In this document: positions 9,283 to 19,354 of the stretch, piece after piece
Layout: each line of letters begins with the position of its first letter
Numbering within the stretch: position 1 is the first letter of the stretch
Source of the DNA: Sedimentitalea xiamensis
GTDB lineage: Bacteria > Pseudomonadota > Alphaproteobacteria > Rhodobacterales > Rhodobacteraceae
DNA length: 64,000 nt
Reading direction: 5' to 3'
Assembly: GCF_030164465.1 (NCBI RefSeq)
Contig: NZ_JASNJE010000001.1
Location: 332,646 to 396,645 of the forward strand
Position numbers and translations under genes: made by a program
The notes under the pieces: model-generated
Databases searched by the model: none
Seen by the model: only the letters and a program-made list of their open reading frames with translations
What the model was told of the DNA's origin: nothing

Positions 9283-10496
9283 GGCGTCAGGTCCGCCCGC
9301 GCCTTCCGGATGCCCGCGAACATCAGAGCCGAGGTGATCAGGAAGTAGATCGAAATGCCGACGAATTGCCGTTCGAGCCCGATCCCGAGATCGATCAGCA
9401 GGCCGGTCACGCCCGGCCCCAACGCCGATCCCAGAACCATGACCGCCGCAGCCATGGCCTTGATCGCCCCGATATGTGCGGTGCCGTAGAATTCTGCCCA
9501 GAACGCGTTGGGCAAGGTCGAATTCGACCCGGTCGTCATCGCCAGGAACAGGAAGCCGATCAGTGCGCCCAGAAAACCGGACGCGGTCGAAAAGACGAGA
9601 AAGCTCAGGACCATGGGGAGCTGGTAGAACGGCATCAGCCGGGCGGTGCCGACCCGATCCAGTGCCCAGCCGGAAAGCACCATCGAAACGATTCCCATGG
9701 CCGTGAAGACCGGGAAGAATGACACCAGCTCCACATGGGACCAGCCCTTGATATCCGCGAAATGCACCTGGTGGAAAAAGAAGGCCGTGTTGAACGCCGA
9801 CGGGCCGAGGATCGCCGGAACCATCATCCAGAAAAGCGGATGTCGCAGGGCATCATGCCGCGTCCAGTGCCGCCCCTGCATACCGGTGGAGGAATACTGC
9901 TCCGCCAGGCTTTGCAGGGTGCGTTCCTGTTTGAGCAGTGCAAGCAGCACGGGAATGCCCAGGAGGCTGAATGCGGCCGCCGCCAGCCACAGGAGATGCC
10001 AGTCCACAACGGTCATCAGGGCCACGAAACTGACGGGCAGGACCGCTTCGCCCAAGGCGAAACCCAGCGTGGCAATCGACAGCGCCCGGCCCCGCGTCGC
10101 GGTGAACCAACGGGCCATCGCAACGACCGCGATGTGGCTGCACATGCCCTGACCGAACAGGCGCAACGCGAAAACCACCGCCGGCAGGACCCAGACGGCG
10201 GAATTCACGGACATGGCGATACAGGATACCGCAAGGCCGACGAGGACGACCGGACCCAGCACCCGGACACGAAACTGATCGGTCAAGGCGCCCGACCAGA
10301 CCATGACCACGGCAGCGGTGGCGGTTCCGAGCGAATAGATCCCGCCCCAGGCGCCGTGGCTCAGCCCGAAAGCGTCCCGGATTTCTCCGGCGAAGATCGA
10401 AATGAAGAAGGTCTGTCCGAAACTGGACATGAGCGTCATGAGACCGCCCGCCGCAAGCCATGGCGCATTCTGGTGCAGGAACGAAAGCAGGCGCAT
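9279..10496 (-). CDS. MFS transporter
   Basis: A 405-aa, 12-helix major facilitator protein of unknown substrate. Seen in the sequence: an A-loop-like segment (SGALTDQFRVRVLG) between helices 2 and 3, a long central hydrophilic loop (KQERTLQSLAEQYSSTGMQG) and a second-half motif (SGWALDRVGTARLMP). The frame is open to 10532, but that needs a TTG start; ATG 10496 gives MRLLSFLHQNAPWL. It lies 59 bp downstream of hslU on the same strand and may be read through from it. Confidence 0.85.
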   Translation of the reverse strand: MRLLSFLHQNAPWLAAGGLMTLMSSFGQTFFISIFAGEIRDAFGLSHGAWGGIYSLGTATAAVVMVWSGALTDQFRVRVLGPVVLVGLAVSCIAMSVNSAVWVLPAVVFALRLFGQGMCSHIAVVAMARWFTATRGRALSIATLGFALGEAVLPVSFVALMTVVDWHLLWLAAAAFSLLGIPVLLALLKQERTLQSLAEQYSSTGMQGRHWTRHDALRHPLFWMMVPAILGPSAFNTAFFFHQVHFADIKGWSHVELVSFFPVFTAMGIVSMVLSGWALDRVGTARLMPFYQLPMVLSFLVFSTASGFLGALIGFLFLAMTTGSNSTLPNAFWAEFYGTAHIGAIKAMAAAVMVLGSALGPGVTGLLIDLGIGLERQFVGISIYFLITSALMFAGIRKARADLTP

Positions 10497-10555
10497 GGGT
10501 CCGGCTTTGCCGGTTCCGACCCCTCCTGGCAAGTCTTGATTCAGCGTCCGTTTCT

Positions 10556-11863
10556 CTAGAGGACGTATTGGCTGATGTCGGTGGACCGGGCCAGGGTGCC
10601 AAGGTTGGTTTCGACGAAGGCGGCATCGACAGTGATCTCGTCGCCCGCCCGGTCCGGCGCGGTGAAGGACAGTTCCTCGAACACCCGTTCCATGACGGTA
10701 TAGAGCCGTCTTGCCCCGATGTTCTCGACCGCATGGTTCACTTCGGCGGCGATCTTGGCCAGCGCGGCGATACCGTCTTCGGTAAAGGCGACCGTGACCT
10801 GCTCGGTTCCCATCAGCGCGGTGTATTGCAAGGTCAGCGCGTTGTCCGTTTCAGTCAGGATGCGCACGAAGTCCGCTTCGGTCAGGGCGCGCAGTTCGAC
10901 CCGGATCGGCAGGCGGCCTTGCAGTTCGGGCAACAGGTCGGACGGTTTGGCGATGTGGAACGCGCCAGAGGCGATGAACAGGATATGGTCGGTTTTCACC
11001 GGACCATGCTTGGTGCTGACGGTGGTGCCTTCGATCAGGGGCAACAGGTCGCGCTGCACGCCTTCGCGGCTGACGTCGCCACCACGCGCGTCCGAGCGGG
11101 CGCAGACCTTGTCGATCTCGTCGAGAAAGACAATGCCGTTCTGTTCGACCGATTCCAGCGCCGCGCGGGTCACCGTTTCATCGTCCAGCAGCTTGTCGGC
11201 CTCTTCCCCGATCAGGGTTTCATAGCTGTCCGCGACGGTCATCTTGCGCCGCACCGTGCGTCCGCCGAATGCCTTGCCGAAGATGTCGCCAAGGTTCATC
11301 ATCCCCATGCCCGCGCCGGGCTGGCCCGGAATGTCGAGCATCGGCATCGGGTTGCTGGTATCGGCGAGGTCCAGTTCGATGACCGTATCGTCAAGCTCTC
11401 CGGCTTTGAGCTTCTTGCGGAACATCTCGCGCGTGCCTTCACGCGCATCCTCGCCGGCAATGGCGCTGATCACCCGCTCTTCGGCGGCGGTGTGGGCCTT
11501 GGCCTTGACCTCTTCGCGCATGTAGTCCCGCGTCTGGGCAATGGCGGCGTCCACCAGGTCGCGGATGATCTGTTCGACGTCGCGCCCGACATAGCCGACC
11601 TCGGTGAACTTCGTCGCCTCGACCTTGATGAAAGGCGCGCGGGCGAGCTTCGCAAGACGACGGCTGATTTCCGTCTTGCCGACGCCGGTGGGGCCGATCA
11701 TCAGGATGTTCTTGGGATAGACCTCGTCTCGCAGGTCGTCGGAAAGCTGCTTGCGCCGCCAACGGTTGCGCAGCGCCACGGCGACGGCGCGCTTGGCGTC
11801 TTTCTGGCCGATGATGAATCGGTCAAGTTCACTGACGATTTCGCGAGGGGTGAGGTCGGTCAT
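10556..11863 (-). CDS. hslU: ATP-dependent protease ATPase subunit HslU
   Basis: AAA+ unfoldase that feeds substrates to the HslV peptidase. The 435-aa product has Walker [13 protein letters not shown], the pore-loop/I-domain region after [14 protein letters not shown], Walker [13 protein letters not shown], sensor regions and the C-terminal [15 protein letters not shown] tail that activates HslV. The start ATG at 11863 ([13 protein letters not shown]) fits the family; the open frame to 11899 does not. hslV is 125 bp upstream on the same strand. Confidence 0.97.
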   Translation of the reverse strand: MTDLTPREIVSELDRFIIGQKDAKRAVAVALRNRWRRKQLSDDLRDEVYPKNILMIGPTGVGKTEISRRLAKLARAPFIKVEATKFTEVGYVGRDVEQIIRDLVDAAIAQTRDYMREEVKAKAHTAAEERVISAIAGEDAREGTREMFRKKLKAGELDDTVIELDLADTSNPMPMLDIPGQPGAGMGMMNLGDIFGKAFGGRTVRRKMTVADSYETLIGEEADKLLDDETVTRAALESVEQNGIVFLDEIDKVCARSDARGGDVSREGVQRDLLPLIEGTTVSTKHGPVKTDHILFIASGAFHIAKPSDLLPELQGRLPIRVELRALTEADFVRILTETDNALTLQYTALMGTEQVTVAFTEDGIAALAKIAAEVNHAVENIGARRLYTVMERVFEELSFTAPDRAGDEITVDAAFVETNLGTLARSTDISQYVL

Positions 11864-11988
11864 CAAGCGGCTCCTATCATTCGCGGAACACATACGCATC
11901 TGGTGCGGAATTCCAAGGGTGAAGGCGGTTCAAATTTCCCGAAGCCGACTGTCCGGGCTTCTGCGACGGGGTTCCTTGCGCCCGTCGT

Positions 11989-12546
11989 CTAGCCGCCGAT
12001 CTTTTCCACGGTGAGGTTGCCGTTGGTGAAGACGCAGATGTCCGCCGCGATCGCCATGGCGTCGCGGGCGATCTGTTCGGCATCCCGGTCGCTGTCCATC
12101 ATGCCGCGCGCTGCCGCCAGCGCATAGTTGCCGCCCGACCCGATCGCGGTCACGTCATGTTCCGGTTCCAGAACGTCCCCGGCCCCGGTGATGACAAAGA
12201 TATCCTTGCCGTCGCTGACGATCAGCATCGCTTCGAGTTTTTGCAGATACTTGTCCGTTCGCCAGTCCTTGGCCAGTTCGACGCTCGCGCGGGCAAGCTG
12301 GCCCGGCGTGGATTCCAGTTTCTTTTCGAGCCGTTCGAGCAGGGTGAACGCGTCCGCCGTGGATCCGGCAAACCCCGCGACGACATCGAAACCTCCCGGC
12401 GACAGGCGTCGCACCTTGCGGGCCGATCCCTTGATCACGGTATTGCCGAGAGACACCTGACCGTCGCCCGCGATTACCACCTCGCCGCCTTTCTTGACGC
12501 CGATGATGGTCGTGCCGTGCCAGCCGGGAAAGGATTCTTTGGACAT
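11989..12546 (-). CDS. hslV: ATP-dependent protease peptidase subunit HslV
   Basis: Threonine peptidase of the HslVU (ClpYQ) complex. The 185-aa product starts at ATG 12546 with a GGAG Shine-Dalgarno and carries an 11-residue leader, [11 protein letters not shown], removed to expose the catalytic Thr ([10 protein letters not shown]). The short propeptide is usual in alphaproteobacteria, unlike E. coli where only Met is lost. A later [18 protein letters not shown] end is typical. A heat-shock-like promoter lies just upstream (12573-12601). Confidence 0.96.
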   Translation of the reverse strand: MSKESFPGWHGTTIIGVKKGGEVVIAGDGQVSLGNTVIKGSARKVRRLSPGGFDVVAGFAGSTADAFTLLERLEKKLESTPGQLARASVELAKDWRTDKYLQKLEAMLIVSDGKDIFVITGAGDVLEPEHDVTAIGSGGNYALAAARGMMDSDRDAEQIARDAMAIAADICVFTNGNLTVEKIGG

Positions 12547-12572
12547 TGGGAGTCTCCAGTCGTTGGCCATCT

Positions 12573-12601
12573 ATATGGATCGGCACCGATCGGGCTGCAA
12601 G
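12573..12601 (-). promoter_or_regulatory. RpoH (sigma-32)-like promoter of hslVU
   Basis: On the minus strand a CTTG (12598-12601) is followed after 19 nt by CCATAT (12573-12578). This resembles the CTTG...CCATNT arrangement of heat-shock promoters. It lies 27 bp upstream of the hslV start and downstream of the trxA terminator hairpin. hslVU is a classical heat-shock operon. The match is by eye only. Confidence 0.4.
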
Positions 12602-12621
12602 GTGCCGGTCCGGCAACAGAA

Positions 12622-12646
12622 AGGGCGCCCGAAGACCGGACGCCCT
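12622..12646 (-). terminator. Intrinsic terminator after trxA
   Basis: On the minus strand, 22 nt after the trxA stop, AGGGCGTCCG pairs with CGGGCGCCCT (one mismatch) around a short loop and is followed by TTTC. It separates the trxA end of the leftward operon from hslVU. Confidence 0.6.
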
Positions 12647-12668
12647 GAAAAGCAGGCGAAAGATCCGG

Positions 12669-12989
12669 TCAGATCGATTCGTCGATCCAGTTTTGCAGCG
12701 CCGCTTTCGGTTTCGCGCCGGCCATGTTCGATACGACCTGGCCATCCTTGAAGATGAACAGGGCCGGGATGCCGCGCACGCCAAGGGCTGCGGCGGCATT
12801 CGGGTTGTTGTCCACGTCGACCTTGGCGATCTTGATCTTGTCACCGTATTCGGCGGCCAGTTCTTCCAACGCCGGGCCGATCTGCTTGCAGGGGCCGCAC
12901 CATTCGGCCCAGAAATCCACCACGACGGGGATATCGGAATTCTTGACTTCGGCCTCAAAAGTGGCGTCCGTGACGGCAACGGTGGACAT
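12669..12989 (-). CDS. trxA: Thioredoxin TrxA
   Basis: General cytoplasmic disulfide reductase. The 106-aa product has the active site WCGPC (Cys31 and Cys34), preceded by VVVDFWAE, and the cis-Pro motif RGIPALFIF. Length is that of E. coli thioredoxin 1. It is the last gene of the long leftward block, 39 bp downstream of addA, and is followed by a terminator hairpin. The addA-trxA adjacency is common in Rhodobacterales. Confidence 0.96.
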   Translation of the reverse strand: MSTVAVTDATFEAEVKNSDIPVVVDFWAEWCGPCKQIGPALEELAAEYGDKIKIAKVDVDNNPNAAAALGVRGIPALFIFKDGQVVSNMAGAKPKAALQNWIDESI

Positions 12990-13028
12990 ATTCGGGCTCC
13001 TGAATGAAAATGTCTTGGAGTGTTAGAC

Positions 13029-16000
13029 CTAAGTAGACGCGCGGTCCGCGTCAAGACGCGGCGAACGCAGGAGCGCTTCGGTCACAAGATCGTCGGGCAT
13101 CCGCATCAGCGTCGCGGTCCGGGTCCAGAGCAGGCTGGTGAGGATCCTGCGGTCCGGATAGATCTGCCGCAGGAGTTCGACATAAGCGCCCATCTGGCGC
13201 AGCAACCCTTCGGGACAGGTTTCGGGCTGGCCGGGAACGGTCGCGTTGGTCTTGAAGTCGATCGCGTGGATGAAATCGTCGCCGATCACAAGCCGGTCGA
13301 TCACGCCATGGGTGCGCAGGCCGTGAACATCGCCGGAAACCGCAACTTCGCCCAGCGTTCCGGGCGCGAAAAGCGGACGGAGCGCCGGGTCGGCCAGCAC
13401 CGCCGAGGCCTCGGCGAAGACATCTTCGCGTTCCGGGTCCGTGCAGTCGGGCAGCAGGAGCGGCAAGGCGGATGGCCAGGTGCGCGGCGCCAAGTCCGGC
13501 AGACGCTCCAGCAAGGTGTGAATCCGCGTGCCGCGCTGTTTCGCGGCCTCTTCGTCCAGCCCCGCGTCGCCAGGCAGCGCCTTTTCCCCTCCGAGATCGG
13601 ACGGGCTCAGGGTGGCGGGAACAGGATCGGGCGGACGCGCCGGTGTCTTCAGGAACCCCGGCGCGGGCACCACGTGCCGCGTTGTTCTTGGCGGCGCTAT
13701 CGGTTCGAGCGCGCCCCAGTCCGCGTGGGACAGGCGCAGTCCGGGGCCGAACGGGAACACGAACGGGTCCGCTCCGGCAGCGTTCAACCCGGACTCGATG
13801 ATCTGATACCAGGTGTCCCCGTTCTTGTCCAAGTCGCCCGCCGCCGCGACGATCAGCCATTTCTCGGCGCGGGTCATCGCCACATAAAGCAGCCGCAGCC
13901 GTTCGTTCATCTGCCGGTCGCGCGTCTGGTCGCGGGCGTCCTGCAACGTGTCGGGCATTTCGGCGGCATTCATCCGCCAGAGCGGTCTGCCCCGGACGGT
14001 GACGATCTCGCTCCCCTGCGGCCCCCGACGGGCGGCGGTATCCGGCAGGATGACGATCGGCGATTCAAGCCCCTTGGCGCCGTGCACTGTCATCACCCTG
14101 ACCATGTTTCCGACGCTGCCCATCTCGCGCTTTATTTCAAGATCGTCGGTTTCCATCCAGACCAGGAATCCGGTCAGGCTGGGAACGTCCGATTTCTCGT
14201 AGGCGAGAGCCTGTGACAGCAAGGCGTTGATTCCGTCCTCAGCCTCGGTTCCCAGCCGCCCCAGAAGTTTCCTGCGTCCGTCGTGCCGCGTCAGAATCCG
14301 TTCGATCAGATCGTAAGGGCGCATGAAATCGGTCCGGGACCGCAGGTCGTTCAGGATCGCCATGGTTCCTGGGTAATCCTGGTGCCGTTGCCGCAAGGCG
14401 GTCCATAGAAACGGCGTGTCGCGCCGGTGGGCGAGATCGAAAAGATCCTGTTCGCTCCAGCCGAACAGGGGCGACCGGAGCGCGGTCGCCAGCGACACGC
14501 TGTCTTCAGGCGTGGCAAGAAAGCCGAGCAGGGCGGCAAGGTCCTTGACCGCCAGTTCAGCGCCGACCTTGAGCCGGTCCGCCCCGGCGATTTCGAGCCT
14601 TTCCGCCTTGCAGGCCCGGATAATTTCAGCGAACAGATCCGACCGGCGCTGCACGAGGATCAGGAAATCACCGGCCTGAACCGGGCGTTTGCAAAGCGCG
14701 CCGGGCGTGTCGCCGTCAACCGGAATGGTTTCGCCGGTTTCGATCATCGTCCGGATGGTCCTGGCGATCCGTTCCGCCAGGATCAGGTTGTGGTTCTTTG
14801 GGCTGGGGCGATCGACCGGGTCGGTCCAGACGCGGTCATCCACATCGGCGGATTTTTCCACCACCGGCCACAGGTCCACCCGTCCGGGCAGGTTCGACTT
14901 GAACGCGTGATGCACGGAACCCACCGGAAACCCGGCTTCGGCGCGTCCCGTGAAGACCAGGTCAACCAGGTTCAGAATGGCCTTGGAGGAACGGAAGGAA
15001 TATTCCAGCGTCCGGTTCTGCAGGCCTGTTCCGCTATGCCGCAACCGTTCGTCGAATTCGATCTGCATGCGGTCGAATTCATCCGGATCGGCACCCTGAA
15101 ACGAATAGATCGACTGTTTCTTGTCTCCGACAACGAAGATGGTTCTTTGGACATCCGCGCGGGCGCCCATGCCGCTGGAGAATTCCTGCGCCAGCTTTTC
15201 CACCACGTCCCACTGGGCCGGGCTGGTATCCTGGGCCTCATCCACGAGAATATGATCAATCCCGCCATCCAGTCGATACAGCACCCATTGGGCGACCGAC
15301 GGATCGTTGAGCAGGCGCCGCGCCTTCTGGATAAGATCGTCGAAATCGAGCCATCCGCGGATCTGTTTTCGCCGCGCATATTCCTTCAGGAACGCTGCGG
15401 CAAAGCGGTGCAGCACGAAGGATTTCCGCGCCGCCGCCAGCCCGATACGCAGGGCGCGCGCGGCTTCCACCCGCTGCATGAACGGATCGAGTTCCGACAT
15501 CAGCATCGCGTGCGCGGCCTGAACGGGCTTGGTCGGAAAGGTGCCGACCTTGGCGGAAAAAGGGGTTTTCGCGCCGGCCCCGGTCAGGAACACGCTTTCC
15601 AGAACCGGCAGGTCGGCCAGTGTCGGCGTTGCAATGCCGGTCAGCTTGTCGAGGGCATTCTGGTCGAGCTTCGAGCCGGTTTGCAGCGCTTCCCGCAGAT
15701 CCGCCAGGAGGCTTGCTTCGGACCCGAGAAACACGCGCCGCGCCAATTCGTCCTCGTCCAGGTCTGGCGGCAGGTCCAACAGGTTCTCAAGCGCCTGCCA
15801 GTCCATGGGGTCCTGAAAGGCTTCGTTGTGCTGAACGATGTTCCTGGTGAGGGTTTCAAACCCGGTATCGGTGACATGAACGGCCAGATCGTCGATCAGC
15901 GGCGCATTCGGCCCGCCGGCGAAATCCTCGACGATCTCCGCCTGCAAGAGGTCGGCGGCGCGGGTGCTCATTTCCGTGAACTGCGGGCTGACGCCAGCTT

Positions 16001-16412
16001 CAAGCGGGAACCGCCGCAAGAGCGATGCGCAGAAGGAATGGATGGTCTGGATCTTCAGGCCGCCCGGAGCCTCGATCGCGCGCGCGAACAGCGTTCTCGC
16101 GTGGGAAAGCCGTTCTGGCGGAATGGGATGGTCCGCTCCGAGGTCCGCAAGCGTGCGTTCCAGCGTATCGTTATCCAGCATGGACCATGCGCCGAGGCGT
16201 TTGAACAACCGGTTCTGCATCTCGCTGGCCGCGGCCTTGGTGTAGGTCAGGCACAGAATCTGTTCGGGCCGGACTCCGTTCAGCAGCAACCGGGCGACCC
16301 GGTCGGTCAGCACATGGGTTTTGCCGGATCCGGCATTCGCTGCCAGCCATGTAGAGGCATCCGGGCGGGCAGCGATGACCTGCGCCTCTGTCGCGTCGTT
16401 CCGAACAGTCAT
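13029..16412 (-). CDS. addA: AddA helicase-nuclease (double-strand break repair)
   Basis: AddA is the UvrD-like helicase and 3'-strand nuclease of AddAB, the RecBCD counterpart that processes double-strand breaks for RecA loading. The 1127-aa product has Walker A NAGSGKTHVLTDRVARLLL, helicase motif II LVDEAQDTSPAQWDVVEKL, the GDKKQSIYSFQGA motif III, TVHGAKGLESPIVILPD (motif V), VAMTRAEKWLIV (VI) and a C-terminal PD-(D/E)XK nuclease with HAIDFKTN. The start at 16412 overlaps the addB TGA by 4 nt (ATGA). Confidence 0.96.
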   Translation of the reverse strand: MTVRNDATEAQVIAARPDASTWLAANAGSGKTHVLTDRVARLLLNGVRPEQILCLTYTKAAASEMQNRLFKRLGAWSMLDNDTLERTLADLGADHPIPPERLSHARTLFARAIEAPGGLKIQTIHSFCASLLRRFPLEAGVSPQFTEMSTRAADLLQAEIVEDFAGGPNAPLIDDLAVHVTDTGFETLTRNIVQHNEAFQDPMDWQALENLLDLPPDLDEDELARRVFLGSEASLLADLREALQTGSKLDQNALDKLTGIATPTLADLPVLESVFLTGAGAKTPFSAKVGTFPTKPVQAAHAMLMSELDPFMQRVEAARALRIGLAAARKSFVLHRFAAAFLKEYARRKQIRGWLDFDDLIQKARRLLNDPSVAQWVLYRLDGGIDHILVDEAQDTSPAQWDVVEKLAQEFSSGMGARADVQRTIFVVGDKKQSIYSFQGADPDEFDRMQIEFDERLRHSGTGLQNRTLEYSFRSSKAILNLVDLVFTGRAEAGFPVGSVHHAFKSNLPGRVDLWPVVEKSADVDDRVWTDPVDRPSPKNHNLILAERIARTIRTMIETGETIPVDGDTPGALCKRPVQAGDFLILVQRRSDLFAEIIRACKAERLEIAGADRLKVGAELAVKDLAALLGFLATPEDSVSLATALRSPLFGWSEQDLFDLAHRRDTPFLWTALRQRHQDYPGTMAILNDLRSRTDFMRPYDLIERILTRHDGRRKLLGRLGTEAEDGINALLSQALAYEKSDVPSLTGFLVWMETDDLEIKREMGSVGNMVRVMTVHGAKGLESPIVILPDTAARRGPQGSEIVTVRGRPLWRMNAAEMPDTLQDARDQTRDRQMNERLRLLYVAMTRAEKWLIVAAAGDLDKNGDTWYQIIESGLNAAGADPFVFPFGPGLRLSHADWGALEPIAPPRTTRHVVPAPGFLKTPARPPDPVPATLSPSDLGGEKALPGDAGLDEEAAKQRGTRIHTLLERLPDLAPRTWPSALPLLLPDCTDPEREDVFAEASAVLADPALRPLFAPGTLGEVAVSGDVHGLRTHGVIDRLVIGDDFIHAIDFKTNATVPGQPETCPEGLLRQMGAYVELLRQIYPDRRILTSLLWTRTATLMRMPDDLVTEALLRSPRLDADRAST

Positions 16413-19354
16413 TCCAGATCCTCCGGAACCGGTTCGGCGCTGTTGTCCCATTCGCCGAACCGCGCCAGGTGATCGTAATCGCCATTGTCGGAATCCCTCT
16501 GCAACATGCGGCGCGCGGTAAATCCCTGATCCGGTTCAAGATAGGCGCCGATCAGAGAGATCAGATCGGCCAGCACCTTGGCAGCGGGTTCGCCTTGCAA
16601 CGGTGCGGGAACTTCCTTGACGGACCCGCCGACGCCAAGGAAAACCGCCTCGGCGACCGGGGCCGGATCGAGATCCATGAAACCGCCCTGCTCCGCGATG
16701 GCGGCTTCGATCAGCAGCTGCTTGTCGAACCTGGCCTGCTCCGGTGCCGATGGCGGGTTTCCGGTCTTGTAGTCATAGATACGCAGCGCGCCCGACCTGT
16801 CCTGATCGATACGATCCGCGCGCCCGGTCAGCGTGAAATCCAGCGGCAGCAGCCTTGCGTTCATCCCGGCTTCGAACGCGATCGGAACCGCCGTGGCACG
16901 TCGCCGGATCTCGCCTGCCAGAAACGCATCCGCAATGCGGTCAAGACGCGCGAGCCACAGCCGGCGCGCGGCCGGCCAGGGGACAACCCGTTCCAGAACG
17001 TCGCGGGCCATGTCCATGAAGGCCTCACGGTTCAGCTGTTCCGGGTGGATCAGGCTGTTTCGGATGAAGTCTTCGAACAGTTCATGCACGGCATTGCCGC
17101 GGACCAGCGCGTCCGGCACCTTGACCAGCGGATTGAGCGGGTGCAGCCGCAGGACATGTTTCGCGTAGATGGCGTAGGGGTCGCGGATTAGCCTCTTGAT
17201 CTCCGTCACCGACAGCCGCCTCGGGCGCGCGGCGACCGGAGGACGGGGCGATGGGCGAAGCGCGGGCGCGATTCTGGGGGCGGCGTCGAGTTCGGCGGCC
17301 CAATCGAGCCAGGTCTGGCCGCGCGCCTGCATATCCTGAACGGCCTTGGGGCCGTTCTGATCCGGCAATCCCTGAAGCAGGTTCAGGACCCGATTGAGCC
17401 AGCGCGCCGGAACCGTTTCCGCGTCTTCCGAGCGCCTGGACCGAGTCAGCCAGACCTCGGGCGCGCTGGCGGCCTGCTGGAAATCATGCGCCGACAGACC
17501 GACGCGCCGTTCCGGCAGCAGCAATCCCGCCCGCGCCCGCATGGTCCGGTTGAGCCAGGGATCGGGCGCGGTCGATTCCGGCCAGCTTCCTTCGTTCAAC
17601 CCGCCGAGGATAACAAGGTCGGCCCCCTGGACCCGCGCCTCCAGCGTGCCCCAGATCATGATCCGGTCATGCGGCGCGTCCCTGTCGCGAACCTCTTCTC
17701 CGGACAGCAGTGATCCCAGCAGATCGGAGAATTCGCGCGGCGTCATTGCTCCGCCATGGGCGGCTTCGGATTCGAGGTCGGACAGGACCGCCAGGGCCTT
17801 CTGTCCGGCGTTCCTGTCCCAGAGCGTTCCGCAGCCGGTTCCGCCTGCCCCTGCCGCCAGTGCCTCGGCCGTTGACCGGAGCCGCCTTGTCCAGTCGGAC
17901 AGGTCGAGCGTCGTCGCACCGTCCTGAGCGCAGAGCACTCTGCCAAGCCAATCCACCCAATCCTGTGGCGGGGCGTCCTTCAGCTGAAGCCGGATGTCTT
18001 TCAGGGCCGCTGCAGTTGGAAACGGCGGTCCATGGCGGCGCAGATGCAGTTCCAGGTCCCGCGTGTGCCTGAGATGATTGCCCCGTTCCGGACCGTCATG
18101 GCACAGAGGGTGCTTGAGCAGGGCAAGCAGCATTTCCACCGTCAGGGGTTTGGTGAACAGTTCCGCGACATGGCGCAGGAAACGGCCCGGCGGGGACAGT
18201 TGCAACGGCAGTCCGGCGCTGTCGTCGGGCAGGATATCCCACCGATCCAGCGCCGCGCTGACCCTGCGCGTCAGCATCCGGTCCGGGGTGATGAGCGCAG
18301 CGATCTGTCCGGTTTCGGCGGCCTGGCGCAGCCGCAGTGCAATCGCCAGCGCCTCGGTTCGGGGATCGGGTGCCTGGAGGATCGTGACATCGGAGGTCGC
18401 TATGTCGATATCGCGCAACAGCGGGCCTTCCGTCAGCCAGGCATCGGTGACAGGGGCCGGACGAAGCGCCAGGGATATCAGCCTGTTGCGACCGGGGGAT
18501 GGCGGCGTCGCCCCGGTCCATGGCGCGATGTCGCCGGGTTCGATGCCAAGGATCTGCGTCAGTTTCTTAAAACGGAACTGCGGGTGGTCTTCGCAGTGAA
18601 GCGCGTTGTCCATCCCGTCCCAGACCGGTAGGGGCTGGTCGAAATCGAAGCCCGGCAAGACGATGGCGCCCTGCGGCAGGCGTGACACCGCCGCCATCAG
18701 CATCGCCGTGGTTCCCCGCGAGCCGGTCGAACCCGCAAGGATCAGCGGCGTTTTGGGAGGCGCCGTTTTCCAGGACCCGATCAGGGACCTGACCAGCAGT
18801 CTCTGCCTGGCCTGCCCGTCCAGTTCCATGTCGCCCTGTGCTGTGACGTAGTCATCGACGATGCCCAGGAACTGCTTCGTTCTTGCCCAGTGTCCTGACA
18901 TGTCGCTGACATCGAGTGTCTGGATCACATCAGGGGAAATGCCTTCGCCCTGCATTTCGTCGAGAAGCTCCGCGAGACTGTCCGCAAGGCCAAAGATCGA
19001 TTCCCGTGCGGCCAGGTCCGGTTCCCGGTCCAGCATTCGCCCGACCAGCTGCGCCAGTTCCAGCCTGCGGCGCAGCGGTGGGACCGGCGGCGGAAGCGGA
19101 GCTTGGCCGGGGGGCGTTTGGAGGCTGGTCAGCAAGCTGATGCGCGGCAGCAGCCTCGGCGGGCCCGCATCGAAGATTTCGCGGATGCGACGCGCCATGC
19201 GCCGGGTATTGACGACAAGGTTCACGCGCGCCAGGTCTTCGGGACGGGACGCATCGCTGCGTTCGGCCAACCCGTCGATCAGCGCCTTGGGAAAATCCAC
19301 CCCCGGCGGCAGACCGAAGACGCGCGGCTTGTCGCCTGGTTCAAACATTCGCAT
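16409..19354 (-). CDS. addB: AddB nuclease/helicase-like subunit
   Basis: Partner of AddA carrying the second nuclease and, by family knowledge, the recombination hot-spot recognition role. The 981-aa product has a degenerate helicase N-terminus (FGLPPGVDFPKALIDGLA) and a C-terminal nuclease domain (TGRADRIDQDRSGALRIYDYKTG). The end is the alphaproteobacterial GDYDHLARFGEWD motif. The C-x2-C-x5-C iron-sulfur signature of Bacillus AddB is not visible here. The start may be 19354 or the ATG at 19348; either overlaps the murU stop. Confidence 0.94.
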   Translation of the reverse strand: MRMFEPGDKPRVFGLPPGVDFPKALIDGLAERSDASRPEDLARVNLVVNTRRMARRIREIFDAGPPRLLPRISLLTSLQTPPGQAPLPPPVPPLRRRLELAQLVGRMLDREPDLAARESIFGLADSLAELLDEMQGEGISPDVIQTLDVSDMSGHWARTKQFLGIVDDYVTAQGDMELDGQARQRLLVRSLIGSWKTAPPKTPLILAGSTGSRGTTAMLMAAVSRLPQGAIVLPGFDFDQPLPVWDGMDNALHCEDHPQFRFKKLTQILGIEPGDIAPWTGATPPSPGRNRLISLALRPAPVTDAWLTEGPLLRDIDIATSDVTILQAPDPRTEALAIALRLRQAAETGQIAALITPDRMLTRRVSAALDRWDILPDDSAGLPLQLSPPGRFLRHVAELFTKPLTVEMLLALLKHPLCHDGPERGNHLRHTRDLELHLRRHGPPFPTAAALKDIRLQLKDAPPQDWVDWLGRVLCAQDGATTLDLSDWTRRLRSTAEALAAGAGGTGCGTLWDRNAGQKALAVLSDLESEAAHGGAMTPREFSDLLGSLLSGEEVRDRDAPHDRIMIWGTLEARVQGADLVILGGLNEGSWPESTAPDPWLNRTMRARAGLLLPERRVGLSAHDFQQAASAPEVWLTRSRRSEDAETVPARWLNRVLNLLQGLPDQNGPKAVQDMQARGQTWLDWAAELDAAPRIAPALRPSPRPPVAARPRRLSVTEIKRLIRDPYAIYAKHVLRLHPLNPLVKVPDALVRGNAVHELFEDFIRNSLIHPEQLNREAFMDMARDVLERVVPWPAARRLWLARLDRIADAFLAGEIRRRATAVPIAFEAGMNARLLPLDFTLTGRADRIDQDRSGALRIYDYKTGNPPSAPEQARFDKQLLIEAAIAEQGGFMDLDPAPVAEAVFLGVGGSVKEVPAPLQGEPAAKVLADLISLIGAYLEPDQGFTARRMLQRDSDNGDYDHLARFGEWDNSAEPVPEDLE

